From: an uncultured Burkholderiales bacterium
GTDB lineage: Bacteria; Pseudomonadota; Gammaproteobacteria; Burkholderiales; Burkholderiaceae_C
Length of the DNA stretch: 64,000 nucleotides
Direction: 5' to 3'
NCBI GenBank assembly: GCA_903838355.1
Contig: CAILYC010000059.1
Location: 62,001-126,000, forward strand
A program made the translations under genes and the position numbers. Below the pieces are notes generated by a model. It searched no databases. It saw nothing but the letters and a program-made list of their open reading frames with translations, and was not told the origin of the DNA. Positions 8,383-16,486 of this stretch are shown here, piece by piece (positions within the stretch are counted from its first letter, which is position 1; every line of letters begins with the position of its first letter).

Positions 8383-9021
8383 TTATGAAATTCCAAAAAG
8401 TTCCAAGGATCCCAGACCTTGCCGAATCAGGGTGGGCGCCAAGCCTTTGTCCATGGGGGTGAGATCAAGCACCGTGGTGGGCTGACTCGGTACAGCACCG
8501 GCATGAACGATCGCGCCCACCCGGTGTTCAAGCCGTTCTCGAATGTCTTGGGGATCGTTCAAAAGAACGTCACTGCCGGGCAGGCTCAAGGTGGTGCTCA
8601 ACATGGCGCGACCGTGCAAGCGCAGCAGCATTTGCAGCGCCGCATGATCGGGGACTCTGAGTCCAATGGTTTTGCGCTTGGGGCTGCACACGCGCTTGGG
8701 CACCTCTTTGGTGGCCTCCAAGACAAAGGTGTAGGGTCCCGGTGTTGCCGCTTTCAAGAGGCGAAATTGTCGGTTGTCCACTCGGGCATAGAGCGAGAGT
8801 TGACTCAAATCCATGCACAGCAAGGTGAGCAGGTGGTGCTCATCAACGCCCTTGATGCGGCGCATCGATTGCACCGCCTCAGGGTCAGAGAGTTGACACA
8901 CCAAAGCGTAACAAGAATCGGTGGGCATGACCAAGACTTGTCCTTTTTGCAGCAAATCACAAGCGGTTTTCAAGAGCCTTTCTTGTGGATGGGTGGGGTG
9001 CAGTTCAAGGTATTGGGCCAT
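8383..9021 (-). CDS. yciO: YciO/YrdC/Sua5 family protein
   Basis: A 212-residue member of the Sua5/YrdC/YciO nucleotide- and RNA-binding fold. The N-terminal block GQVLVMPTDSCYAL and the later motif KTIGLRVPDH match the YciO branch rather than the tRNA threonylcarbamoyladenylate synthase YrdC. YciO's cellular role is less settled than that of YrdC. It ends 112 bases before the protease gene on the same strand. Upstream it now abuts IS200/IS605 debris rather than the PHP phosphatase gene that accompanies it in relatives I recall. No strong ribosome site is seen before the ATG. Confidence 0.88.
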   Translation of the reverse strand: MAQYLELHPTHPQERLLKTACDLLQKGQVLVMPTDSCYALVCQLSDPEAVQSMRRIKGVDEHHLLTLLCMDLSQLSLYARVDNRQFRLLKAATPGPYTFVLEATKEVPKRVCSPKRKTIGLRVPDHAALQMLLRLHGRAMLSTTLSLPGSDVLLNDPQDIRERLEHRVGAIVHAGAVPSQPTTVLDLTPMDKGLAPTLIRQGLGSLELFGIS

Positions 9022-9030
9022 GGCGTCTGA

Positions 9031-9366
9031 CTAAAGCATCCCCACGCATAAATCTGGGGGGTTTTGGAGACACGCATTCGCAGGGTATCCGGGCTCTCGC
9101 TTTGCTGCTACAACAGCCCGAGCATGACCACGAACCAATCTCGCTAGAAAATGCTTGGCCACGACCTTTAATTTGAGTGGCAGGGCGCGTGCGTTTTGCC
9201 ATTGTTTTGACTGACGCATCAAATCCAAGGCTTTAAGTTCATCACCTAAAACCGCATTGAATGACCTGCAACCCGCCTCAAAACGACCGGCCATGACACT
9301 CGCTTCTTCGGGTTGCACGGCGAGCGCAAACTCCAATACAAAGGACGGCGTTGACGTTTTTTTCAT
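9031..9366 (-). pseudogene. Truncated IS605-family OrfB (TnpB) remnant
   Basis: The first 60 or so residues resemble the N terminus of TnpB/OrfB proteins: FVLEFALAVQPEEASVM, then RFEAGCRSFNAVLG and LMRQSKQWQNARALP. After that the reading frame loses resemblance, and the product stops at 111 residues instead of about 400. No RuvC motifs or zinc ribbon are present anywhere nearby, so it cannot be an active nuclease. It starts nine bases after the transposase remnant, the order expected of an IS605-type element. Confidence 0.75.
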
Positions 9367-9461
9367 GGCATGGCTTAAACGTGTTTTTGTTGCTCGATGT
9401 ACTGCTTGATCACTTCAAGCGGTGCACCGCCCATGGTAGAGACAAACCACAAGATTGTCCA

Positions 9462-9500
9462 CAACGAAGGCAACAAACGGAGGCAACAAACGAAGGCAAC
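9462..9500. repeat. 13-base tandem repeat x3 inside broken tnpA
   Basis: Three 13-base units: CAACGAAGGCAAC, AAACGGAGGCAAC and AAACGAAGGCAAC. On the transposase strand the unit corresponds to the codons of a conserved LPSLW-like segment, so it appears to be a local expansion of coding sequence. Confidence 0.92.
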
Positions 9501-9540
9501 CGGGTGCGACACCCACTCAATTCATGGCGCAATCAACGCG

Positions 9541-9572
9541 AAGACGCGAAGACGCGAAGACGCGAAGACGAG
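9541..9572. repeat. 8-base tandem repeat AAGACGCG x4
   Basis: Four head-to-tail octamers, the last one ending in AG instead of CG, preceded by AACGCG. It sits where the central part of TnpA should be encoded. Confidence 0.93.
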
Positions 9573-10027
9573 GAAGCCGACTCTTGATCGCGGTCACGAT
9601 TTTTGCAATGCCAAACTGAGGCTCAATTTCGACAAGAAGGTGAACATGGTCAGGCATGATTTCCATTTCAATGATCTCTGAGCGACCTTCGGTGCTGACT
9701 TCTTGAATCGTGCCTTTTAAAAACACATCCGCACCGTCTTTGAGCACATCTCTGCGGCACTTTGGTCACAAGACAACAGGGTATTTGCAGGCGTACACCA
9801 CGTTGTTGTTCGACCTGTAAGTGACGTTGTATTCTGACGTGGCTTGCTTGTACAGTGCAGTCTTCGATGACAAAATAAAACACACTTTCGCTCACCCAAA
9901 AGCCAAAGCGAGGGGCTAGCGCGAATTATTGGGTCATTTCGTGCGTGGGCAAGACGACTTTTTGAGCGGGCTGCTGAGCCGTTATAGTCTGTTGAGAATC
10001 AAAGCCCATTTTAAAGAGGAGTCTCCG

Positions 10028-11059
10028 ATGAACTGTACGCCCCGAGGCTTCAAGTTTGGGAAATTATGTTGCTTGGTGCTCATGCTCGGTCTACTGCCCC
10101 CCTTGGCACGAGCCCAAAGTGCGGCCACGCTGGCTGGCACTGCCAGCATGGGATCGAGCCCTTGGCCGAGTTCGGCCATCCATCTGGTGGTGCCTTTTCA
10201 GGCTGGGGGATCGACCGACATGTTGGCGCGGTCCTTGGCAAGGGAACTCGCCACTCAGTTGTCACAGCCGGTGTTGGTCGATAACAAACCAGGCGCCAAT
10301 GCGACGTTGGGTGCTGCATTTGTGGCCAATGCACCGCCCGATGGATTGACATGGTTGCTGGTGCAAGCGGGCTACGCCTCCAATCTCTCCCAGAGCAAGG
10401 CGCCGGGACGCGACAACTCACCCAAGCTCATCCCTGTAAGTTTGCTCGCATCGGGCCCCTTGGTCTTGACGGTCAATGCCGATTTTCCAGTCAAAACCGT
10501 TCAAGAGTTGTTGAGTCTGGCGCGTGGGCACCCCGGGGAGATCAATTTTGGCTCGGCCGGCACGGGCTCTTTGCCCCACTTGGCCAGCGAGTTGATCAAT
10601 TTGATGGCGGGCACTCGCATGACCCACATCCCTTACAAGGGTTCTGCGCAAGCGCTCAGCGATGTTTTGAGTGGACAAGTCCCCGTCTACACGATGAATT
10701 TGGTGCTGAGTTTGCCGTACCTAAAGAGTGGCCGGCTGCGTGCTTTGGCGGTGACCAGCAGCAAAAGATCGGTCATCGCGCCTGAAATTCCCACACTGGC
10801 CGAGTCGGGACTGGTGGGCTATGACATGAGCACATGGTATGGCCTCTTGGTGAGCGAGGCCACTTCCAAAGACCTGGTGCTCAAAATCAATCATGCCTTG
10901 TCGGATGCGCTCAAAAGCCCCGACATCAGCGACAAGCTGTCCTCTGAAGGCATGGCCGTGGTGGCGAGTACACCGCTTGAGTTTCAGGTTTTTTTGAGCA
11001 AAGAGAGTTTGAAGTTTGCCAAAATCATCCAGTCCGCTGGCATACGCATGACACCTTGA
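10028..11059 (+). CDS. Bug/TctC-family periplasmic solute-binding protein
   Basis: A tripartite-tricarboxylate-type binding protein of 343 residues, exported by a signal peptide (hydrophobic core about 12-27, cleavage after ARA). Family marks are HLVVPFQAGGSTDMLAR, VDNKPGANATLGA, PPDGLTWLL and the MTHIPYKGSAQAL block. Ligands in this family are usually small carboxylates, amides or aromatic acids; the ligand here is unknown. Start ATG 10028 is chosen over an upstream in-frame start because AAGAGGAG lies just ahead. No TctAB permease is nearby. The 172 bases upstream hold no gene I can support. Confidence 0.92.
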   Translation: MNCTPRGFKFGKLCCLVLMLGLLPPLARAQSAATLAGTASMGSSPWPSSAIHLVVPFQAGGSTDMLARSLARELATQLSQPVLVDNKPGANATLGAAFVANAPPDGLTWLLVQAGYASNLSQSKAPGRDNSPKLIPVSLLASGPLVLTVNADFPVKTVQELLSLARGHPGEINFGSAGTGSLPHLASELINLMAGTRMTHIPYKGSAQALSDVLSGQVPVYTMNLVLSLPYLKSGRLRALAVTSSKRSVIAPEIPTLAESGLVGYDMSTWYGLLVSEATSKDLVLKINHALSDALKSPDISDKLSSEGMAVVASTPLEFQVFLSKESLKFAKIIQSAGIRMTP

Positions 11060-11133
11060 CGAGGCCGTGCAGCGCTGGGATGTGAGAGCTTGAAGGCGTG
11101 TTGACCGCGCACTGTGAGCCGGGCGATGACCGC

Positions 11134-11157
11134 CAAGCTGCATCAAGATGCAGCTTG
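11134..11157. terminator. 24-base perfect palindrome between convergent genes
   Basis: CAAGCTGCATC and GATGCAGCTTG form 11-base arms separated by AA, followed by a partial direct repeat of AGCTTGAT. It sits between the ends of a Bug gene and a hydrolase gene, so a bidirectional terminator is plausible, but there is no T run on either side. Confidence 0.4.
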
Positions 11158-11182
11158 ATCCAGCTTGATGCATATAGCGGAT

Positions 11183-12046
11183 TTAAGTGGCCTCACACCT
11201 GGCCTTGAATTGCAGAACTTGCGCCAAGGTGTTGTCGCCAGTTTGATCGGGAGGGAAAACGTTCCAGAGTTCTGAGTCTGGCAGCAACTCCTTGAGCGCC
11301 CAGGCCGATGAACGCGTGTGCCGCGTGTCCGCACCCGACATGATGAGGGCGGGGATGCGGATCTTCATGAGTTCCTCGCCACTCGCGCCCGATGGCATGG
11401 TGTCGTTGAAGATGGTGTCTCGGCTTTGTTCGCAAATGTGAATATAGTGCTCCACCTTCATGCCCATGAGGGTCTTGGCAAATACAGGGTCATGGACACT
11501 GGGACTGCCCCAGGGGCCAATCTCGGGGTCCATCCAAAAGTTCTCTCCTTTGGGCGCGCGCGCCACCACAGCGGCCAGGCCGTGCTCGCGAACAAATTGG
11601 ATATGGCGCTCAAAAAAAGTATGACCCTTCTTTTGCCAGAGGTAGCCACCCACGGGCCAATGCAATAAAAGCCCTTTGCACGCTTGCGGATGACGTGCTG
11701 CAAACGCCGCGGCCAAAGATGCTCCCATGCAGCAACCCAGGATGTAAGCCTCCTTCTCACCGGCAAAATCCAACAGCGCTTTGGCTTCCTTCACATACAA
11801 GTCCCAATTGAGGGGCTCAACACGCCCAGATGACAAACCCGACTCGCGCCGATCGTAGGCAATGGTTTTGAAATGTTTCGACAAGGCTTGGATGCCGTCC
11901 ATCTCCTTCCAGGCTTCTTTCCCTCCGGCCGCCGTCCAGCGCGACATCACCGACCTCCAGCCGCCTGGGGCAAACATCAAGAGAGCGGGTCCTGAGCCCT
12001 GGATGTCGTAGTGGACTTGAATGCCGTTGAGGCTTGCAAAAGGCAT
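11183..12046 (-). CDS. Alpha/beta-hydrolase fold protein with Cys at the nucleophile elbow
   Basis: A 287-residue alpha/beta-hydrolase fold protein. The oxyanion region FAPGGW (about 26-30) and the strand-turn YDRRESGLS (about 64-72) are typical. The nucleophile elbow reads G104-C-C106-M-G108, so Cys replaces the usual Ser. An acid candidate lies in IMSGADTRH. The last catalytic His expected near the C terminus is not evident; the region reads VFPPDQTGDNT. It may be a dienelactone-hydrolase-like enzyme or a non-catalytic relative. Start 12046 is preceded by GCGGAG; a longer in-frame start at 12082 is less likely. The substrate is unknown. Confidence 0.78.
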   Translation of the reverse strand: MPFASLNGIQVHYDIQGSGPALLMFAPGGWRSVMSRWTAAGGKEAWKEMDGIQALSKHFKTIAYDRRESGLSSGRVEPLNWDLYVKEAKALLDFAGEKEAYILGCCMGASLAAAFAARHPQACKGLLLHWPVGGYLWQKKGHTFFERHIQFVREHGLAAVVARAPKGENFWMDPEIGPWGSPSVHDPVFAKTLMGMKVEHYIHICEQSRDTIFNDTMPSGASGEELMKIRIPALIMSGADTRHTRSSAWALKELLPDSELWNVFPPDQTGDNTLAQVLQFKARCEAT

Positions 12047-12135
12047 GGAAAACTCCGCTTGTTTGAGGTTAAAAAACCACATTGTATTAGGCCAGCATTT
12101 GATGATCCCAAACCAGGCCTGGTGGCCTGTGGCAT

Positions 12136-12165
12136 GGGGCTTGGATAGGGGCTTGGATAGGGGCT
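12136..12165. repeat. 12-base tandem repeat GGGGCTTGGATA x2.5
   Basis: Two full units and a half unit in the 275-base gap between the divergent hydrolase and OmpW-like genes. Nothing else is clear in that gap. Confidence 0.9.
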
Positions 12166-12321
12166 CAATCGGGCCCAGGCATTTTCAAACGGCACTCTTC
12201 ACAGCTTGGGCCCCAAAAGATCGACGCGGCGTGTTGTAGTCCTAGTAAAAACCCCCTCATCAATGGACTCTTTTGAGCGCTTGCCTCTGTTAGTATCTGG
12301 GGCTTAAAAAGGAGTCTTGAC

Positions 12322-13044
12322 ATGAAAACATCAACCATGGGTCACCAAAATTTCACACGCAGTGCTGTTGCGATAGCGTTGAGCGTGGTCGCCTGCACGG
12401 GCGCCCAAGCACAAAGTGCCGGTGACTGGATTTTGAATATCGGCTGGGCCTCGATCAACCCAAGCGCCTCCATCAGTCCTTTGACCTCGGTGGGACCAGC
12501 CTCACCCGCCTTTACACCGGCTCTTAAGGGCGCCACTGCTTCGATTGCCAGCACCTCGACACAGACGCTGGGCTTGCTTCACATGTTCACGGACAACCTG
12601 GGGCTAGAGGCCACCATTGGCATACCGCCCAAAATGACGGTCGATGTTCAGCTCACCTCAGGCGCACATCCAGGAGCCGCATCCGCCAAGGCCCTTTACC
12701 CTTCATTTGTCGGTAAATACTTTTTCAAAACCCCTCAAGATGGGTTGCGGCCCTACGTGGGCTTGGGGTTCACCACCGCTTCGTTCAATTCTGTTGGGGT
12801 GAACTCGTCTGATGCCTTGGTCAATGGCTTGGGTGGCACGTCCGCGTCTTTGAGCTCAAGTGTTGCGCCTTTGTACACGGTGGGTGGCATTTATCGCTTG
12901 GACGATAAGTGGTCGATCAATGGCTCAGTGAGTTATGTGCCTTTGAAGAGCAATGCCACCTTTGTTGGGACTGGCACCACCACAACGGGTACCTTGACCA
13001 TCAACCCCACTGAGTACGTGATTCGCTTGGGCTATAAGTTCTAA
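12322..13044 (+). CDS. OmpW-family outer membrane protein
   Basis: A 240-residue outer-membrane beta-barrel. A signal peptide ends near TGAQAQS. The first strand of the barrel is GDWILNIGWASINP, typical of OmpW. YKF-type strand endings follow, and the protein ends in the phenylalanine of RLGYKF, the C-terminal signature for barrel insertion. OmpW proteins form narrow channels for small hydrophobic molecules, and the ligand here is unknown. AAGGAG lies about seven bases before the ATG at 12322. It stands alone between divergent and convergent neighbours. Confidence 0.88.
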   Translation: MKTSTMGHQNFTRSAVAIALSVVACTGAQAQSAGDWILNIGWASINPSASISPLTSVGPASPAFTPALKGATASIASTSTQTLGLLHMFTDNLGLEATIGIPPKMTVDVQLTSGAHPGAASAKALYPSFVGKYFFKTPQDGLRPYVGLGFTTASFNSVGVNSSDALVNGLGGTSASLSSSVAPLYTVGGIYRLDDKWSINGSVSYVPLKSNATFVGTGTTTTGTLTINPTEYVIRLGYKF

Positions 13045-13057
13045 ATCTCAATCGGCC

Positions 13058-13099
13058 TGTTTCAAATCTTGTTTCATTCGTGAAACAAGTTTTGAAACA
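13058..13099. terminator. Long hairpin with TTCG tetraloop between convergent genes
   Basis: TGTTTCAAA-TC-TTGTTTCA, loop TTCG, TGAAACAA-GT-TTTGAAACA: an almost perfect 19-base stem with a single T/T mismatch. It begins 14 bases after the OmpW-like gene and lies ahead of the convergent membrane-protein gene. A bidirectional terminator or RNA-stabilising hairpin is likely, though no T run follows. Confidence 0.6.
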
Positions 13100-13123
13100 T
13101 GGGCAAGCCTTGGCCAAGCTGAA

Positions 13124-13141
13124 ATGCGGGGTGTCCCGCAT
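13124..13141. terminator. Second hairpin in the same convergent gap
   Basis: ATGCGGG, loop GTGT, CCCGCAT: a perfect seven-base stem, 25 bases after the longer hairpin. It could serve the gene on the opposite strand. No T run is seen. Confidence 0.4.
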
Positions 13142-13205
13142 GTTGGGCCTGCTTTATAAGCGCTCAATGAAACACGAGGCCAAAGCCCGAAACCCCTGAT
13201 GGTTT

Positions 13206-13583
13206 TCAGTAAGGGATGTTCAATTTGCCTTTGGCCCATTCATAGTGTGGGTCTTGCGTGTCAAGCCTCCAGCCACTGAGCAGCAATCGGATCATGTATT
13301 GGCGGTTGTAGATGAAGGGGAAAATCAGCTGGGATAATCCTGCTGAGAACAGCGTGATGGCCAAGTGCAGCAAGCCCACACCCAATTCGCCGCGCACGAT
13401 CGGCACAAACCAGCCAAAACACAGATAGCTCCAGCTGTAGCCCAGGTAGCCTTTTTTCACCATGCCGGATTGTTGATGGATCAAGTACACCGGCTTTTGC
13501 GCGCCAAAGATCACCAGGCCCACGATGAGAGGCATCAGCACAATGAGGCAGGCGATCCAAAATAGAGCGGAGAAGACTTCCAT
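13206..13583 (-). CDS. Small integral membrane protein
   Basis: A 125-residue protein with about three hydrophobic helices: residues 5-26, 50-62 merging into 67-90, and a weaker span near 100. Between the first two lies KKGYLGYSWSYLCFGWFVPIVRGE. The pattern GYSW...FGWFVPxxRGE resembles small proteins annotated as DUF2628, a family of unknown function; I am not certain of that assignment. The ATG at 13583 has no strong ribosome site. It is divergent from the amidohydrolase gene and convergent with the OmpW-like gene. Confidence 0.65.
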   Translation of the reverse strand: MEVFSALFWIACLIVLMPLIVGLVIFGAQKPVYLIHQQSGMVKKGYLGYSWSYLCFGWFVPIVRGELGVGLLHLAITLFSAGLSQLIFPFIYNRQYMIRLLLSGWRLDTQDPHYEWAKGKLNIPY

Positions 13584-13698
13584 GGTTCAATGTTTTTAAA
13601 ATGGATTGTGTTCGGGCCAAAGGATCCCATCAAGGAACAATTGCGCATCATCGAATGCCACATCCTACGCCACTTTTTTTTAAAAGAATTGACCCACC

Positions 13699-14532
13699 AT
13701 GAATTTAGACATAGTTGACGCCCAAGTGCACATTTGGGCTGCCAGTACACCAGAGCGACCTTGGCCTGCTCGGCATGAGCCTCACCGCCCCGAACCCATC
13801 ACTGCAGACAGCTTGTGGCTGGAGATGCAAGCCGCGGGCGTCTCGCGTGCGATTTTGGTACCCCCTTCCTGGGAAGGCGAGCGCAACGATGTGGTGCTGG
13901 CCGCGGCCCAAGCCCACCCAGAGCGCTACGCGGTGATGGGTCGGCTCGACCCCCTGGACCCGCAAAGCCCCGAGCGAATCAAAACTTGGCGCAACACGCC
14001 TGGACAATTGGGCTTGCGCTTTACCTTTCACCGCCCTGCTTTTGAGCCTTTGCTCACCGAAGGTCACCTGCAGTGGCTGTGGCCATTGGCAGAAAAACAC
14101 GGTGTTCCCATCATGATGACTTGCCCCTTCAAGATCATTCACAGGGTCGCAGAGATCGCACAAAAACACCCGGGCTTGAAACTCACCTTGGACCATTTGG
14201 CCTTGCTCCCCGGCACCCAAGACGACTTGGCGTTCAAGGGCTTTGAGCGACTCTTGGCGCTGGCGGCCTTTGACAATGTCGCGGTCAAATGCAGCTCCCT
14301 GCCGTGCTTTACCCGAGAGCCTTGGCCGTTCAAAGCTTTGCACCCCTACATCGCCCAAGCGTTTGATGCTTTTGGACCAGAGCGCATGTTTTGGGGATCT
14401 GATTTATCGCGTTTGAGCAGCAGCTACAGTGAATGTGTTGAGCTCTTCACCACCGAACTGCCTTGGCTCAGGGGCGAGGACTTGAAAATGGTGATGGGCC
14501 TGGGTTTGCGACGTTGGTTGGGGTGGACTTGA
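13699..14532 (+). CDS. Amidohydrolase-2 family metal-dependent hydrolase
   Basis: A 277-residue TIM-barrel hydrolase of the COG3618 type, which includes lactonases and decarboxylase-like enzymes. The N-terminal DAQVHIW gives the metal-binding aspartate/histidine pair. LTLDHLALL contributes the central His, and FWGSDLSR near residue 234 holds the catalytic Asp. The substrate is not predictable. The gene ends three bases before the end of a convergent Bug gene, so it may share a small uptake/catabolism unit with it, but the opposite orientation argues against one transcript. Confidence 0.85.
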   Translation: MNLDIVDAQVHIWAASTPERPWPARHEPHRPEPITADSLWLEMQAAGVSRAILVPPSWEGERNDVVLAAAQAHPERYAVMGRLDPLDPQSPERIKTWRNTPGQLGLRFTFHRPAFEPLLTEGHLQWLWPLAEKHGVPIMMTCPFKIIHRVAEIAQKHPGLKLTLDHLALLPGTQDDLAFKGFERLLALAAFDNVAVKCSSLPCFTREPWPFKALHPYIAQAFDAFGPERMFWGSDLSRLSSSYSECVELFTTELPWLRGEDLKMVMGLGLRRWLGWT

Positions 14533-14535
14533 GTC

Positions 14536-15588
14536 TCACGGCTCAATTGACAGGTGCTGGGTTTTGAAAAGATTGGCCCAATACTCGATTTCTCGTTTGA
14601 TTTGTTCGTCAAACTCCGCCGGTGTGCTGGCGAGTGGCTCCACCCCTTGGCTGAGCAATTGGCGGTGAAAGTCCTCGCCTCGGTAAATGCGGGCGATGTC
14701 GTCTTGGAGTTGTTGGATAAGGCGCTTGGAGGTTCCCTTGGGTGCCAAGAGGCCAAACCAAGAGTTGAGCTCAAAGCCCGGCAATCCCGACTCAGACACC
14801 GTGGGGATCTCAGGCGCCATGGGGCTGCGTTGTTTGGAGGTGATGGCCAAGGCTTTGAGTTTGCCCGCTCGTACAAAGGGCAGCACCGTGGCAATGTTGG
14901 GGAACATCAAACTCACCTGTGAGCCCATCAAATCGTTGTAAGCCGGTCCATTGCCCTTGTAGGGAATGTGCACCATGTGGATGCCCGCCATGGCCATGAA
15001 GAGCTCACCACCGAGGTGTGGGGGCGAGCCGTTGCCCGAGGAGGCGAAGGACAAGGCACCCGGTTTGGCCTTGGCCAAAGCGATCAGCTCACGCACGTTT
15101 TGAGCCGGGATCTCGGGGTTGACCACGAGGAGGGCGGGGCCACTCACCAAGCAACTCACCGATTCAAAGTCTTTGACGGTGTTGTAAGGCAAATTTCGGT
15201 ACAAATTGGGGTTGATGGTGTGGCTCGCGCTCACCAAAGCCCAGGTGTAGCCATCGGGCTTGGACTTGGCCACGAAGTCGCTGCCCGTCGTACCCCCTGC
15301 ACCGGGTTTGTTGTCGATCAAAAAAGCCTGTCCATATTGATCTGCCAGTTTCTTGGCGGTCATTCTCGCCACATAATCGGTACCGCCCCCTGGGGCAAAG
15401 GGCACCACGATGTGAACGGGCTTGTCTGGCCAGCTTGAGCCCTCGGCTGGGCCTTTGGGTTGTGCTTGGGAAAGACCCGAGACGAGCAAAGCCCAAGCAA
15501 TGAGCACAACTTGGAAGCGCATGCCCCAAGTCAGGGTAGCCCGTGATGCCTTGACCCTTGAATTGGGGCGTTCAGAGAAGGTCTTCAT
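14536..15588 (-). CDS. Bug/TctC-family periplasmic solute-binding protein
   Basis: A 350-residue TctC-like binding protein. The signal peptide has a long basic leader (about 1-25) before its hydrophobic core and AQA cleavage site. Family marks are VHIVVPFAPGGGTDYVARM, IDNKPGAGGTTGSDFVAK, PDGYTWALV and MVHIPYKGNGPAYNDL. The start overlaps the upstream EamA gene by 17 bases, so an alternative start at 15522 is possible. It is probably co-transcribed with that exporter. No permease partner is nearby. Confidence 0.92.
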   Translation of the reverse strand: MKTFSERPNSRVKASRATLTWGMRFQVVLIAWALLVSGLSQAQPKGPAEGSSWPDKPVHIVVPFAPGGGTDYVARMTAKKLADQYGQAFLIDNKPGAGGTTGSDFVAKSKPDGYTWALVSASHTINPNLYRNLPYNTVKDFESVSCLVSGPALLVVNPEIPAQNVRELIALAKAKPGALSFASSGNGSPPHLGGELFMAMAGIHMVHIPYKGNGPAYNDLMGSQVSLMFPNIATVLPFVRAGKLKALAITSKQRSPMAPEIPTVSESGLPGFELNSWFGLLAPKGTSKRLIQQLQDDIARIYRGEDFHRQLLSQGVEPLASTPAEFDEQIKREIEYWANLFKTQHLSIEP

Positions 15589-16486
15589 CCACGCTCGCGG
15601 TGAGGCTCAGGTTGGACTGGGTTTTGTGGGCTGTTTTTTGTCCCAGATAGGCCGAAGCCATGCCGCACACTGCGATGAGAGCAATGCCAGCACAGGCCCC
15701 AGCATCGGGGACGTGATCAAAAATCAACCAGCCCAGCAGTGTGGCAAATGCAATGGAGCTGTACAAATAAGGCGTGATGAAAGATGCCGGTGCACGGGCG
15801 TAGGCCAAGATCAGCAAATAGTGACCCAATGTGCCGGAAAAACCCACCAAACACAATTTGGCCCAGTCCATTGCGCTCAAGTCTGTGGTCCACCAGCCCA
15901 GCACCATGAGGCTGGCCAGCAGGGTGCCTGTCCAACCCGTGTACAAGTGCATCGTCAAGGGGTGTTCGGTCTTGGCCATGTGGCTGGTGAGTATTTGGAA
16001 GCTGGCGTAGGTGAGCACCATCGAGAGCGGGTAAAAGGTGGCGTGGGTGGGGATGCCACCCCCGGGTCGCACAATGACCAGAGCCCCCAAAAGCCCGCCC
16101 AAGATCAAGAGCCAGCGCAGGCCACTCACCGACTCATTCAATAAAAACCGTGCCAGCACCGTCACGAGCAGTGGGGTGAGCATGGCAATGGCCGTGAACT
16201 CGGCCACAGCGATGTGCTCCAAGCTTTTAAAGCCCAAAAAGCTGCAAGCAAAGAGCAAGAGGCCTCGCAGCATTTGCAAATAGGGCTGTTGGGTTTGTAA
16301 TCGATTGGTGCCTTGGCTTGACAACACAAAACCAGTGGTGGCCAGGGCTTGAAAGAGGTAGCGAAACCACAAGACCATCAAAAGCGGCACGGTGTCAAAG
16401 GTCACCTTGTTGGTGGTATCCAAAACGGCAATGCAGCCCATTGCCAAAATCCCGAAGACAACGCCTTGTGCGCGTGGACTAATCAT
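15572..16486 (-). CDS. EamA-family (DMT) transporter
   Basis: A ten-helix drug/metabolite transporter of 304 residues, made of two EamA repeats (about 8-140 and 155-285). Such proteins usually export amino acids, nucleobases or related metabolites. The sequence is dominated by hydrophobic spans such as LLIFACSFLGF-like helices and the second-repeat GTLGHYLLILAYARAPAS block. It begins 25 bases after the PHP gene on the same strand and overlaps the following Bug gene. The substrate is unknown. Confidence 0.88.
   Translation of the reverse strand: MISPRAQGVVFGILAMGCIAVLDTTNKVTFDTVPLLMVLWFRYLFQALATTGFVLSSQGTNRLQTQQPYLQMLRGLLLFACSFLGFKSLEHIAVAEFTAIAMLTPLLVTVLARFLLNESVSGLRWLLILGGLLGALVIVRPGGGIPTHATFYPLSMVLTYASFQILTSHMAKTEHPLTMHLYTGWTGTLLASLMVLGWWTTDLSAMDWAKLCLVGFSGTLGHYLLILAYARAPASFITPYLYSSIAFATLLGWLIFDHVPDAGACAGIALIAVCGMASAYLGQKTAHKTQSNLSLTASVDEDLL

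Larger units (their letters stand above)
9375..9855 (-). pseudogene. Broken IS200/IS605 TnpA (Y1 transposase)
   Basis: Pieces of a HUH/Y1 transposase. The N-terminal part reads YRSNNNVVYACKYPVVL, then a TGA at 9768-9766 where relatives have Cys, then PKCRRDVLKDGADV. The HUH block MPDHVHLL and PQFGIAKIV are intact (about 9600-9660). The C-terminal part, FVSTMGGAPLEVIKQYIEQQ with the catalytic Tyr, ends at the TAA at 9377-9375 but lies in another frame. Between them the middle of the protein is gone and replaced by two short tandem arrays. At least one nonsense mutation and one frameshift make it dead. Confidence 0.85.

Noticed and set aside
9031-9366. Active TnpB nuclease with guide RNA
   Set aside because: Only the N-terminal part is present and no RuvC motif or element end is seen.
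9462-9572. Possible CRISPR array
   Set aside because: Units are 8 and 13 bases, directly adjacent, with no spacers; no cas genes nearby.
9962-9988. Promoter TTGAGC/TATAGT ahead of the first Bug gene
   Set aside because: The spacing is only 15 bases and both boxes are weak; kept out of the feature list.
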